Source: Stromatinia cepivora (taxonomy: Eukaryota; Ascomycota; Leotiomycetes; Helotiales; Sclerotiniaceae). Taken from it: 42,980 nucleotides of DNA. The position numbers and the translations under genes are program-made. Within the stretch, counting starts at the first letter, position 1, and each line of letters opens with the position of its first letter. Below, piece after piece: positions 34,390 through 42,980 of this stretch. The DNA lies in the NCBI GenBank assembly GCA_014898415.1, contig RCTD01000048.1, positions 1 to 42,980 on the forward strand, given 5' to 3'. The notes under the pieces were generated by a model. That model made no database searches. It saw only the letters and a list, made by a program, of their open reading frames with translations, and was not told the origin of the DNA.

Positions 34390-34925
34390 GATGACGAATT
34401 GTCGTTTTCGGTCTGAAGTTGATTTTGGTTGACGAGATTGATAGTATATATATGTTATAGAAAGAGCAATATATATTTATATTTCGGTATCTGAAGCGAG
34501 CTAAGTCGTAAATCAGCGATGGATTTTTTTGAGCTAACTTAGACCATCTGCCACACCTAGGTACATGACAGCCTGGGAGCGGTTTCGCTTAATTCTGCTG
34601 ACCTACGCCATGGGTCGTGTAGTAATCCTCTTGATCGTCACGCCGGTGAAGCCATTTTTGGTACAACAGAAACTTTGAGAACTACACCCATATCAAATTA
34701 TATATAGTTTAAGAACAATAAAGATAAAGTTTGGTAATTATTTGATAAGGAAAGGGTGAAATAGGTGGCGACTATATAACACTTCTGGGGGTACGATGGG
34801 AGAAATAGGTCCGCCGACACGCAATTCATGAAGGCGACTACTGTGCTGCGTATTGCTTCTCGTTCTCTATCAATCTCAAAAATAATTAACTACCAACGAC
34901 ATTCACAATCTTCCGCACTCCTTCC
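34390..34925. promoter_or_regulatory. Region between the FSH1-type hydrolase stop and the monooxygenase start
   Basis: It contains the monooxygenase promoter (TATATATATG near 34,443-34,452, reading as TATA on the minus strand) and the 3' flank of the hydrolase. No ORF with recognised features lies here. I saw no transposon ends. Confidence 0.45.
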
Positions 34926-35597
34926 TCAGCTCAGATGATCCCGCATGCTCAGCTCAAGTATCATATCAACCAGCCGTCTCACATCAGCTTTTTCTACCAT
35001 GACCTCGTGTGGCCCCTCCCATCGAATCACTTCAGAACAGGTGGGATCAAAGAATTCCGTCAACAGTTGCTTGCACTCTTCAAGGACATGGTCCGAGCTA
35101 CCATGCACATGTATAGTCGGCATTTGGATTCTCGCATCGAGAGGAGGAGATTCTATATGTAGCATGGTAGCCGCCATGAGAACACAGAAACCCAACCTAG
35201 GTATTGCTGCTGCTGCTCCGTAATCATTCCGGAGTTGATGTAGAATATCTGCAATGACACTGGCCCCTTCCGAAAATCCAAGAATGCCAACGAAGGGAGC
35301 CCCATCGGGGTTGTTCAGCGCGTGCTGAATTACTTTCCATGCTTTGTTGGAATTGGTGTCGGTCCAGCGAAAGTACGGGCCTGCACCCTCAAATACGGGG
35401 AGGATACCTGGGCCTGGTGTTGACTCGAAGGGAGCGTCGAGAAAGATCAGCCTGAAGTGATGCTGAAGGGCTTTTTGTAGGGCTCGGGTTTGGATGCGAA
35501 AGATGGCTCCTGATGACCCAGCACCGTGGAGGCAGAGAACACGCGGGAGATGGCGGTTGTTGAGTTTTGTTGATCTCTTTATCACTCGGGATGCCAT
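34926..35597 (-). CDS. FSH1-family serine hydrolase (LovG-like alpha/beta hydrolase), candidate release enzyme
   Basis: An intronless 223-aa alpha/beta hydrolase. The start VLCLHGAGSSG is the typical FSH1 oxyanion region. The nucleophile motif is GFSEGA (Ser109), the acid is in HVHGSSDHV (Asp169) and the histidine in WEGPHEV (His197), so the triad is complete. The protein is slightly short but full-length for the family. In fungal polyketide pathways, FSH1-type enzymes such as LovG release or edit products on carrier domains in trans. The PKS-NRPS here lacks any release domain, so this gene is the obvious candidate for off-loading; this is inference from context. It is co-oriented with the monooxygenase and divergent from the second MFS gene, with nested transposons filling the shared upstream region. 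Confidence 0.9.
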   Translation of the reverse strand: MASRVIKRSTKLNNRHLPRVLCLHGAGSSGAIFRIQTRALQKALQHHFRLIFLDAPFESTPGPGILPVFEGAGPYFRWTDTNSNKAWKVIQHALNNPDGAPFVGILGFSEGASVIADILHQLRNDYGAAAAIPRLGFCVLMAATMLHIESPPLDARIQMPTIHVHGSSDHVLEECKQLLTEFFDPTCSEVIRWEGPHEVMVEKADVRRLVDMILELSMRDHLS

Positions 35598-35937
35598 GAT
35601 TTTTCCTGAGTAGCCAATCTTCTTCAGGGCGTCTAATGATCAAGTTGTCGGGCTACAGTGAAGGTTTGCGATCAGTGTAAGTACCCATATTCATTTTTTT
35701 TCTTCTTCTTACGTCTAGGCTGCGCAACGGGTACCCTCGGGGCGGATAATCGATCTGGTGGGTGGTCCGCGGGTTGGTGGGTAGGTGGATTATTTGCGGG
35801 TTATCTGCAAATAATCCACGGGTGAACGGATATCCGCTTATTTTTTTTGGAAGTTATTCCCAGATTATTGATCCGAATTTAAAATCATAATATTATATTA
35901 ATTTTTATACTAATCATAAATTTATATTAATATTATA

Positions 35938-36372
35938 CGGAACTTGATGGGGTAAGTATTATAAGATATTTTTTACTTATATATCGCTGTTTTTTCTATC
36001 TTTTGATACTGCTTTAAACAACTTGAATAAACATCAAACTATTCTCCCTCCAAATTCCGAATTCTGAAAACTTCGATTATATTTCGAGGATTTCAATAAA
36101 ATCTCAACAACTTAATGATTTTGTAAATTTTAAAACTTATATAACCTTTTTTAATAATTTTAAAATAGATTTTTGAATAAAAAATTAATGATTTTGAATG
36201 ATTTTAAATGATTTTAAATAGATAATTAAGAATTTACAATACTTTAATCATTTAGATTTCTCCATACAAATTTTCAACCAGCGTAATGATATTATTGGTC
36301 AGAACCCCTGTCTGTGGAACCAAGTATGGTCATTTTTTGATGTGTCTTACAATACTTACCCCATCAACCTCT
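35938..36372 (-). mobile_element. TA-inserting MITE, copy 3, nested in the hAT-type MITE
   Basis: About 435 bp, with a CGGAACTTGATGGGGTAAG left end and CTTACCCCATCAACCTC right end, inserted in an AT-rich site between TA dinucleotides. The undisturbed hAT-type MITE at 30574 shows the empty site (ATTATATACATTTAATATAAT). Its interior matches copy 1 (21578) in the same orientation. The right end is slightly eroded, so the last two bases are uncertain. Confidence 0.87.
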
Positions 36373-36560
36373 ATATATATATTTAATATAATTTACAAAT
36401 AAACAGATATTTATAAGTATCTGTGGGTATTCGTCAATAAGACGGATTATTTTAAAATCCCAATGGATAATCCGCAGAGTGGGTTGTAGTTTTTGTGGGT
36501 AACCTGTGGGCGGATTATCTGCGAGTATATGTGGGTTGCGGGTTATTTCTGCGCAGTCTA

Positions 36561-36827
36561 CTATGGTTGATGGGGGAAGTATTGTAAGACACACTAAAAA
36601 GCGGCCGTGCTTTTCCCCGCCTACAGGGGTTTTAACCAATCAAAACATCACGCTGGTTGAAAATTTATATGATGAAACCCAGCCGGTTAAAGTATTGTAA
36701 GAAAAAATTTAAGGTATCTTCATTAAAGCGGCATCAAAATAATGTGAAATAGCCAATAAAAACCTTTCGCTTAAAGTTTACAAGGGTATATGGACCTTTA
36801 GTGTGTCTTACATCACTTCCCCCACAG
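36561..36827 (+). mobile_element. Short TA-inserting MITE, copy 4, inserted at the very end of the hAT-type MITE
   Basis: A 267-bp element with ends CTATGGTTGATGGGGGAAGT and ...ACATCACTTCCCCCACAG, flanked by TA. It shares the GTATTGTAAGACACACT start and GTGTGTCTTACA end of the longer family but has a shorter interior. It ends 308 bp before the ATG of the second MFS gene. Confidence 0.87.
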
Positions 36828-37135
36828 TACTTACGTCTGACACTCGTATGGATATTTGCATGGGTCTGGGAGTGCGCCACATATTTACGCGAGTGCCGGT
36901 TAGACTTAAGAAAAAAGTGAGTGACCTTTGTAACATTGCAATGTTGAAATATTCTAAATCCACCCCCATCATTGCTAGTTCTACATACGGGCCTTAGCCG
37001 CAGCGTCGATCATGCGGTGCCTTACCGAATACGACACTGGCCATCGAGTACCTATCTATGTACCCCTTAGGCGCATATGTCCAAACTCCCTCATTCCCCA
37101 TCCATCTCGTACGTAGTACGAAGAAGAGCGCAACA

Positions 37136-38950
37136 ATGGCTGTGATTCCAGATGTCACGAGCCTCAATGACAACGAAGTCTCAGAGGACTCACCGTTGCT
37201 TGCCTCCTCCCCTGCAGTCCTCACTTCCGTGAGCGCTAGTAACCACTACCACCGCCACCATAGGCACCGAGACATGAAGGAAGTGAGATACATTTTTCGC
37301 CTCGGCCTTTTGATTATCTTTTTAGTCGCCAGCTCACATTTCCTCCTCATAGCGCCAATCACACAACTGAAGGAGCTAGCCATTTGCAAATCCTATTACA
37401 GGGCACGCTGGGAGCCACAGAGCAATTGCAAGGCCGAACCCATTCAGAGCGCATTGGCGTCATTGATAGGCTGGCAGCAGCTTCTGGATTGTTTCCCAGG
37501 TGCGTGAGCAGCAGTACTGTCTTTGGCCAGCGAGCCTAGGGCCTTCCATTCAGTAGGCACTCAATCTAATGATTATCTCCCAGCCATTCTTCTAGGCATC
37601 TTCTATGGCTCCCTTGCCGACCACTATGGCCGTCGTCTGGTTCTGGTATTGTCATTATTAGGGATGTCGTTGGGTGCTATATGGATTCAGGTTGTTTGTG
37701 AGTTTCTCTCTCGCCTTTCCCACAAATACTTTCACCGCACCTTGGCTAATGATGCATACTTCATTGGTCAGTGTTCTGGTCAGAGAAGTTGCCAATCGAA
37801 TTGACTTGGATTTCCGCCGCTTTCTACTTGGTAGGAGGAGGTCAGGTGGTTGGGGGTTCCATGATTTTTGTAGTCGTTTCAGATATCTCAAGCGATGAAG
37901 AGAGGTATGAGTCAATTCCTAGTCGGAGGATACATGTCCCTTGACTTACCTGATTCTATCTGCTAGAGCTTCAAATTTCTTTCAACTCAATGCCATGGCA
38001 CTGGTAGCAGAGATATTCCTCTCCCCACTGAGCTCCTTTCTCATGCAGAGTAATCCTTGGCTACCAGCACTTTTAGGCCTAACAGCTATTCTCACCAGCG
38101 TTTTGGTGGTTCTCGTTGCGCTTCCTCAGATGATTCCTCCCCACGATTCGCGACAATTTCCCGTCTTACAACCAGAGGAAAGCTCCCAGATCGATTTCGA
38201 TGCAGAAAAACAGTTTTGGAAAGACGCTATAACAAGTATCAGCTCCCGATTGAAGGACCTGCGTGTTGTGTTTGCATCGTATCAACTCCTCCTACTTGTA
38301 GTAGTCTTCTCCGTTGGAACTCTCTACCGCTCTTCAACCGAATTTTTGTTACAATATGTTTCCAGAAGATATGAATGGACGATCTCCGACGCAGGATTTT
38401 TGCTTTCATACCGCGCCACTGTGAATATTGTCCTTCTCATAGGAATCTTGCCCGGACTCAGCTTTCTCATACTGCGATACGGAAAAGCTAGCGCGCAGAC
38501 CAAAGATCTATGGCTCCTTCGAGCAAGTACCTTTTCCATGACCTTGGGCTCCTTTGCTATCGGACTAGCCCCTAACGCTATATTTGTGGTCATGGGTACT
38601 TATCTCCCTCCCATCTTCCACTAGCCAGTTGCCTGCTAATGTCTGAAATTGCAGGCATCACGTTATTTGCTCTCGGCCATGGGTTCATCCCTATTCTCCT
38701 GAGTCTGGCTTCTACTCTCGTTGATTCAGCTCATGTTGGGATGCTGTACAATGTGTTTGCCGTGAGTGAGACTATCGGTAGCTTAATCAATGGGCCGTTA
38801 CTATCTATCAGCTTCCGTGCTGGCATGAAGGCGGGTGGTTCTCTTACCGGATTGCCTTTCATCGCTGCGGGTGTCATCCTGTTGTTGGCTTCATTGGCGG
38901 TGTTCTTACTTCGAGTGCCGGCACGCGGGCGCGTTGTGCTGGTGACATGA
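37136..38950 (+). CDS. MFS transporter, second transporter of the cluster
   Basis: Five exons: 37136-37499, 37584-37697, 37772-37904, 37967-38595 and 38655-38950, with introns of 84, 74, 62 and 59 nt, all in frame. They encode 511 aa. Splicing joins DCFP|AILLGIFYGSLADHYGRR, QVV|LFWSEKLPIELTWIS, SSDEER|ASNFFQLNAMA and FVVMG|ITLFALGHGF. The N-terminal 60 residues are cytosolic and His-rich (HYHRHHRHRD). The GSLADHYGRRLVLVLS loop 2-3 motif, GGGQVVGGSMIFVVVSD in TM4 and about 12 hydrophobic segments define an MFS protein, with a large central loop. The substrate is unknown; it is inferred to move the cluster product or a precursor. It is divergent from the hydrolase gene and probably shares its promoter region. 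The ATG at 37136 is chosen because upstream in-frame sequence is not MFS-like. Confidence 0.87.
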
Positions 38951-39175
38951 TGACAAAAATTTGGTATGTGCTTACCTATCACCTATTGCGCTGTACCTTG
39001 GCTATAGAGACGCGCCTTCTGTGCTCGTTTTCCATTTGCCTGCTTTGACACAGCGAATTTTCCGTGATCCTCGCATCACAACGAAGTGAGTTTACAGATG
39101 TCGGGCCGCGCAGGGTTGGATGCTTACATAATGAATTCTGGTGCCGCCCTGAGCGTGTCCGTAATCTTTTTACTA

Positions 39176-39613
39176 CGGAGGTTGATGGGGTAGGTATTGT
39201 AAGATACACCAAAAAATAACCATACTTGGTTCTACAAATAGGGGTTCTAATCAATAATATTATTATATTGATTGAAAATTTGTATAATGAAATTTAAGTG
39301 ATTAAAGTATTGTAAATTCTTAATTATTTATTTAAAATTATTCAAAATCATTTCAAAATTATTCAAAATCATTAATTTTTTATTTAAAAATCTATTTTAA
39401 AGTTATTAAAAAAGGTTATATAAACTTTAAAAATTTCAAAATCATCAAATTATTAAGATTTTATTGAAATCCTCAAAATATAATCAAAATTCGAAATTTG
39501 AAGGGAAAACAGCTCAATATCTATTCAAGTTGTTTAAAGCAGCATCAAAAGACAGGAAAAACAGCGATATATAAGTAAAAAATGTCTTACAATACTTACC
39601 CCATCAACCTCCG
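39176..39613 (+). mobile_element. TA-inserting MITE, copy 5
   Basis: A 438-bp element with ends CGGAGGTTGATGGGGTAGG and CTTACCCCATCAACCTCCG, flanked by TA. It is nearly collinear with the copy at 31806. Its differences are mostly extra C-to-T and G-to-A changes (for example GTGCTTGG versus ATACTTGG), consistent with light RIP. Confidence 0.92.
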
Positions 39614-40258
39614 TACGTACTTGTGTTTTAATGTGCTCCCATATGGTTCCTGAGCTGGTTGTCGCATGTTGTTGGATTGGTTCATGCACGTGCATGCTGA
39701 TGTGAGTTCTGCATATTCATGAAATTTTAATCTACCACATTATTAGTTCCACTATTCTGCAGGATTGCTTCTTACGCTTGCGGCTGACTTGATGCCTGAT
39801 ACCTGAGGTGTCTAAACAACTACCGAGTATTTTTTGACACCCAACTGATGTAGGTTGAATGATTATATGCGCCGCACTTTACGAAGCAGCGTGATCTATC
39901 ATGGCCTCGCATTTGGAGGTGCTGGGTAGTTGGTCACAAGCAAGATGCGAAAGTGTAGCATGCACAAAGACACGAGCATAGGAACGGGCACATAGACAGG
40001 GAGAGAGACAGGTAATAGTGAACGTCCAATCTTGAGAGCATCATCCTACTAATCGCACTTTGATTCAAAGGTTTTAAAGAGAGTCATGAAGCAGAGTCCA
40101 ACAAGTCCCATAACCACCTTCGCTACAAGTCCAATTCACAGTCCCATGCCTAGTATCTTCTTCCATTCCTCACAGAAGTTCATCCCCATTATCAAGCCAT
40201 AACAGCATCATCATACCGCTCGAAGCTAAGGGCAGCCATTTGAGCAGGCGTAGTTGAT
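39614..40258. other. Intergenic region, 3' flank of the repeat-peptide gene
   Basis: No supported gene. It contains short purine-rich and GAGA-type sequence near 39,990-40,015 and the probable 3' UTR of the peptide gene on the minus strand (40,150-40,258). It has normal base composition. Confidence 0.45.
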
Positions 40259-40636
40259 TTACTCAGAAGTAACGTATTTCTCAGTCCACTCAACATCACG
40301 AGCCTCGACTGGCTTGACGTATTTCTCTGTCCACTCAACGTCACGAGCCTCAACTGGCTTGACGTATTTCTCAGTCCACTCAACGTCACGAGCCTCAACT
40401 GGCTTAACGTATTTCTCTGTCCATTCAACATCACGAGCCTCAACTGGCTTGACGTATTTCTCTGTCCACTCAACGTCACGAGCCTCAACTGGCTTGACGT
40501 ATTTCTCTGTCCATTCAACATCACGAGCCTCGACTGGCTTGACGTATTTCTCTGTCCATTCGATATCTCGTTTGAGAGGGCCAGCCATGGTGGCGGCAAC
40601 GAGTCCGAAAACAGTGATGACGGTAGCGGTCTTCAT
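40259..40636 (-). CDS. Secreted tandem-repeat peptide precursor (candidate Kex2-processed repeat protein / RiPP precursor)
   Basis: A 125-aa protein. Residues 1-18 (MKTATVITVFGLVAATMA) form a clear signal peptide, followed by GPLKR, whose KR is a Kex2-type dibasic site. Then come six 15-residue units, the first DIEWTEKYVKPVEAR and the next five DVEWTEKYVKPVEAR, and a last partial unit DVEWTEKYVTSE. Each unit ends in EAR before Asp, a monobasic site that could be cut by Kex2-like or other proteases; EA/PVEA near the site recalls spacer sequences of fungal pheromone precursors. The unit has one Trp and one Tyr, residues often cross-linked in dikaritin-type RiPPs, but no UstYa-type gene is visible. 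It is not a known alpha-pheromone core. Alternatives are a repellent-like cell-surface peptide or a small secreted effector. The 45-bp DNA units differ almost only silently. Confidence 0.85.
   Translation of the reverse strand: MKTATVITVFGLVAATMAGPLKRDIEWTEKYVKPVEARDVEWTEKYVKPVEARDVEWTEKYVKPVEARDVEWTEKYVKPVEARDVEWTEKYVKPVEARDVEWTEKYVKPVEARDVEWTEKYVTSE
40262..40567 (-). repeat. 45-bp in-frame tandem repeat within the peptide gene
   Basis: Six full 45-bp units plus a 36-bp partial one, on the minus strand. Between units I see alternative codons for Asp (GAC/GAT), Glu (GAG/GAA), Thr (ACA/ACT) and Val (GTC/GTT). The one replacement is Ile for Val in the first unit. Confidence 0.93.
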
Positions 40637-40788
40637 TTTGAGATAAAGTGTTTTTTGATGGAGAAGAGGTCTGAAGATAAAGAAGTTGGAATTTGGGGAG
40701 TGATTTGAGACAAGCTTTGATGAGGACTCTGAGTGAAAGTGAAGAAGATATTGAACCTTTAAGGAAGGATGAGCTGGTTTTAAACTTC

Positions 40789-40964
40789 GAGTACTACAGA
40801 GCGGATAATCGATTTGGTAGGTAATCTGTGGGTTATCTGTTTGTGGAGCAGATTATTCCAAAATCCTAATAGGTCACCTGCAAAATGAGTTGTGATTCTT
40901 ATAAATAACCTGCAGGGCGGATTATCTGTGGGTATCTGCAGGTTGCGGGTTATTTCTGCGCAGC
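40789..40964 (+). mobile_element. Truncated hAT-type MITE, copy 3
   Basis: Sequence from about GTACTACAGAGCGGATAATCG to GGGTTATTTCTGCGCAG matches the two longer hAT-type MITEs (30574, 35716). The left terminal inverted repeat and most of the AT-rich middle are missing and the right end is altered (GCAGCTTA instead of GCAGTCTA). I found no flanking 8-bp duplication. It lies about 150 bp upstream of the repeat-peptide start codon. Confidence 0.8.
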
Positions 40965-41153
40965 TTATGCTGAGTTGGCAAAGCTTCGTCTCCAACCCTT
41001 ACTGCTTCATTCCACTTTCTCAATGCTACCGATTTCGGAATATCCATACTTTTTTGTATATTGTAGATCAGTGGCGTAATGATATTTCACAAGAGCTCGG
41101 AGGTTGCGTGCTTTGGCTTCTTCAAATATAACATTCCACTAGAAACATACATA

Positions 41154-42490
41154 ACCGAGATCCCTGTATCTTGCACGCATTTAAATTTATATCAAATTAT
41201 ATTATAAAATTGATCAATAAATAATTTATATATATATTAAATTGAAATTCTAAATTAAGATATTTTTATTATTTTTATTATAATTTAAATAATAAAATAA
41301 AAAAATATTATTTATTTTATAATAAAAATGAAAAGATAAAATTATATAAAAATATTTTAAAATATATAAAAGAAGATGAAAATTATTTAATGAACTATCG
41401 ATTTTTGACATAGAATAATATAGAAAATATTAAAAAAGTATGATTTTATTTAATTTTTAATTTTTAAATATAGATTTTTATCAAAGAAGATTTAATAATA
41501 TTTTAAGTTTTATTTTATAAAATATTAATGTTTAATATTTAAAGTTTATTTTAATATAGAAAATTCTAGATTTTTAATTATTATAATAATTAATATTAAA
41601 TCAATAAAAATCAGAATAAATTAATTTTTAAAAAATATTCAATGATTATATAATAATCTTTTTGGAAAACTTTTATTTAAATATATTATATAATATTTTG
41701 AATAAAATTTTCTAAAAAATCTTTAAAATATCAATTAATTGATTTTTAAATAAATTTTAAATATTATAAATCGATTCGAATTTGTAAAAAATCTTGATTT
41801 CTTTTTTGAAATATTTTATTAAAAAAAGAAATAATAATAAAAATAGATTTTTTAAATCTTAGATATTATTTATTTATATAATTAAAATTATATATTCGAT
41901 TAAATATATTTTGTATTTCTTTTAATTATTATATAATTGATTCTTTTCGAATTTAAATAATCTTTTTTTCTAAAAAGCTTTTAAAAATAAAAATATTATT
42001 ATTTTATATAATATAATAGATGTTGATCAAAATTTATTCAATTCTTTTTTTATATTTAAAAATAATTTTATTATTTTTTAATAAATAATCTTTAATTAAT
42101 TTTTTAAAAAATTTAATACGAAATTCTTTAATTTAAAATTTTAAATCTTTATATAAAATCTAATTTTTATATTTTTTAAAAAATTGAAATATTGAAATAA
42201 TGGAATTAATATCAAAAAATCGTTTAAAATTAATTACAAAATCTATAATTAGACTTTTATAAATATATAAAACAAATATTAATTAGATTATTATTTTGAT
42301 ATCATTGAATTTTAAAATTGTTTAATTTATTTTTCGTTTTGAAACTATTAAATTATATTTTTTTATCATTGATAATAAATAATATTAATTTTCTCATTAT
42401 TATAATGATTGTTTAATTTTTAATATATTTTTATTCAAAAAATGAAAAACGTGCAAGATACCGGGCCGTGCAAGATACAGGGATCTCGGT
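41154..42490. mobile_element. RIP-decayed Tc1/mariner-like element with intact terminal inverted repeats
   Basis: The left end is ACCGAGATCCCTGTATCTTG and the right end is its exact complement over about 24 bp; both are flanked by TA (41152-41153 and 42491-42492). The 1.34-kb length fits a Tc1/mariner transposase element. The interior is almost only A and T with no readable transposase. Just inside the right end a second GTGCAAGATACCGGG-like motif repeats part of the terminal sequence, so that end is partly duplicated. Confidence 0.87.
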
Positions 42491-42492
42491 TA

Positions 42493-42960
42493 AGTTGTAA
42501 GCACTTGAAGTCGAACCGAGCTCAGTGAGGATTCTATCTGCAAAAATATATGAGCTGTACGTACATTGATCCATAAATCACCCCATAACATTAATGTACA
42601 TCCTTGGATTAGGGTTACTGATATATGAGTTTGCTGAGATAATGTTGGTGTGCCAGCTACCTCTCCAGCCGCCCGTAATTAGCGCTTAGAAGCACAACAA
42701 CTACCTTGTACCGCATTTGGTAAAGCTTATCATTTCAAGCTGTACCTTCCGAAACCACAAGACCGATATCTTTACTCCATTGCATAGAGATTGCTTATCT
42801 TTTTTATGATTTTATTTTTTGCGCAGAGACATATCGACTGGCTAACTAACGAACCCATCTCCCAAAAACAACTTCGAATCTGGAGTCGTTCAGTCCTCCT
42901 ATATTTCCTTCAATTTCTCCCGATCAACTCATTCTCCTACGCTAAACTCTCACATAGAAG
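42493..42960. promoter_or_regulatory. Region after the AT-rich element; possible promoter and leader of the next gene
   Basis: Normal base composition returns at 42493. The last 150 bp become CT-rich on the plus strand (for example CCTCCTATATTTCCTTCAATT), as in many fungal 5' leaders, ending at an ATG at 42961. No other feature was found. Confidence 0.35.
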
Positions 42961-42980
42961 ATGGCTCCATGGAATTCGAG
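42961..42980 (+). CDS. Possible start of a new gene (only the first codons are in the window)
   Basis: ATGGCTCCATGGAATTCGAG encodes MAPWNS and then runs off the edge. The purine at -3 and a CT-rich leader fit a fungal start codon, but six codons cannot identify a protein. Confidence 0.3.

Larger units (their letters stand above)
35716..36829 (+). mobile_element. hAT-type MITE, copy 2, carrying two nested TA-inserting MITEs
   Basis: The left end is TAGGCTGCGCAACGGGTACC; the right end is ...TTTCTGCGCAGTCTA at 36546-36560. The 8-bp duplication CTTACGTC is at 35708-35715 and 36830-36837. The right copy of the duplication is separated from the element's end because a 267-bp MITE (36561-36827) inserted into its terminal TA dinucleotide; the TA is repeated at 36828-36829. 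A second MITE (35938-36372) is inserted in the interior. Without them the element is about 410 bp. It lies in the shared upstream region of the hydrolase (minus) and MFS (plus) genes. Confidence 0.9.

Noticed and set aside
36364..36639. Minus-strand open frame of 91 codons (and similar ones at 38979-39254 and 40780-40995).
   Set aside because: They fall mainly within or across the ends of the MITEs and are products of the repeated inverted termini.
40262..40567. 45-bp regular repeats considered as a CRISPR array.
   Set aside because: There are no variable spacers, the repeats are contiguous and coding, and the genome is fungal.
40254..40646. Plus-strand repeated frame (TYFSVHSTSRASTGL units).
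   Set aside because: It is the antisense of the repeat-peptide gene. The minus strand has the signal peptide, Kex2 site and silent third-position changes.

Overview
This window is nuclear DNA of a filamentous ascomycete (Pezizomycotina), most likely a leotiomycete such as a Botrytis/Sclerotinia relative. The reasons are short GT-AG introns of 52-103 nt, an Ssk2/OS-4/BOS4-type HOG-pathway MAPKKK, a fungal PKS-NRPS cluster, and very AT-rich decayed transposons of the kind left by repeat-induced point mutation (RIP). The class is an inference from gene style; I could not run a search.

Layout. 1-11441 is core gene space: the 5' part of a likely SLD3 replication-initiation gene (minus strand, cut by the window edge), a divergent intergenic region, the Ssk2/Ssk22-type MAPKKK (4545-8656, plus), and a three-exon MFS transporter of the phosphate/glycerophosphodiester (GIT1-like) group (9886-11441, plus). 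12040-18010 is one decayed hAT transposon bounded by a perfect 8-bp target-site duplication (TSD). It has been invaded by a solo LTR (13388-13679) and by a young 2.46-kb LTR retroelement (14523-16985) whose interior is packed with minisatellite arrays.

19710-38950 is a biosynthetic gene cluster. On the minus strand it holds a 14-TM-type MFS exporter, a compact three-exon PKS-NRPS (KS-AT-degenerate DH-ACP-C-A-PCP, about 2,540-2,563 aa), a three-exon class B flavin monooxygenase (Baeyer-Villiger type) and an FSH1-type serine hydrolase. On the plus strand it has a second, five-exon MFS transporter. The megasynthase has no ketoreductase, methyltransferase, enoylreductase or terminal release domain. 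The simplest model is that it makes an unreduced beta-keto acyl chain, joins it to one amino acid and relies on the hydrolase or on spontaneous cyclisation for release. The monooxygenase would then modify the product and the transporters export it. The cluster genes are interspersed with five related TA-inserting MITEs and two hAT-type MITEs, some nested inside one another with TSDs that can be read exactly.

Downstream, 40259-40636 (minus) encodes a 125-aa secreted precursor with six identical or near-identical 15-residue units plus a partial seventh. The units differ in DNA almost only at synonymous sites, so this is a good candidate for a Kex2-processed repeat peptide or RiPP precursor. 41154-42490 is an extremely AT-rich Tc1/mariner-like relic with intact terminal inverted repeats. 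A possible new gene starts at 42961.

All intron borders were placed by reading splice sites and keeping protein motifs in frame. No tRNA, rRNA or CRISPR was found.
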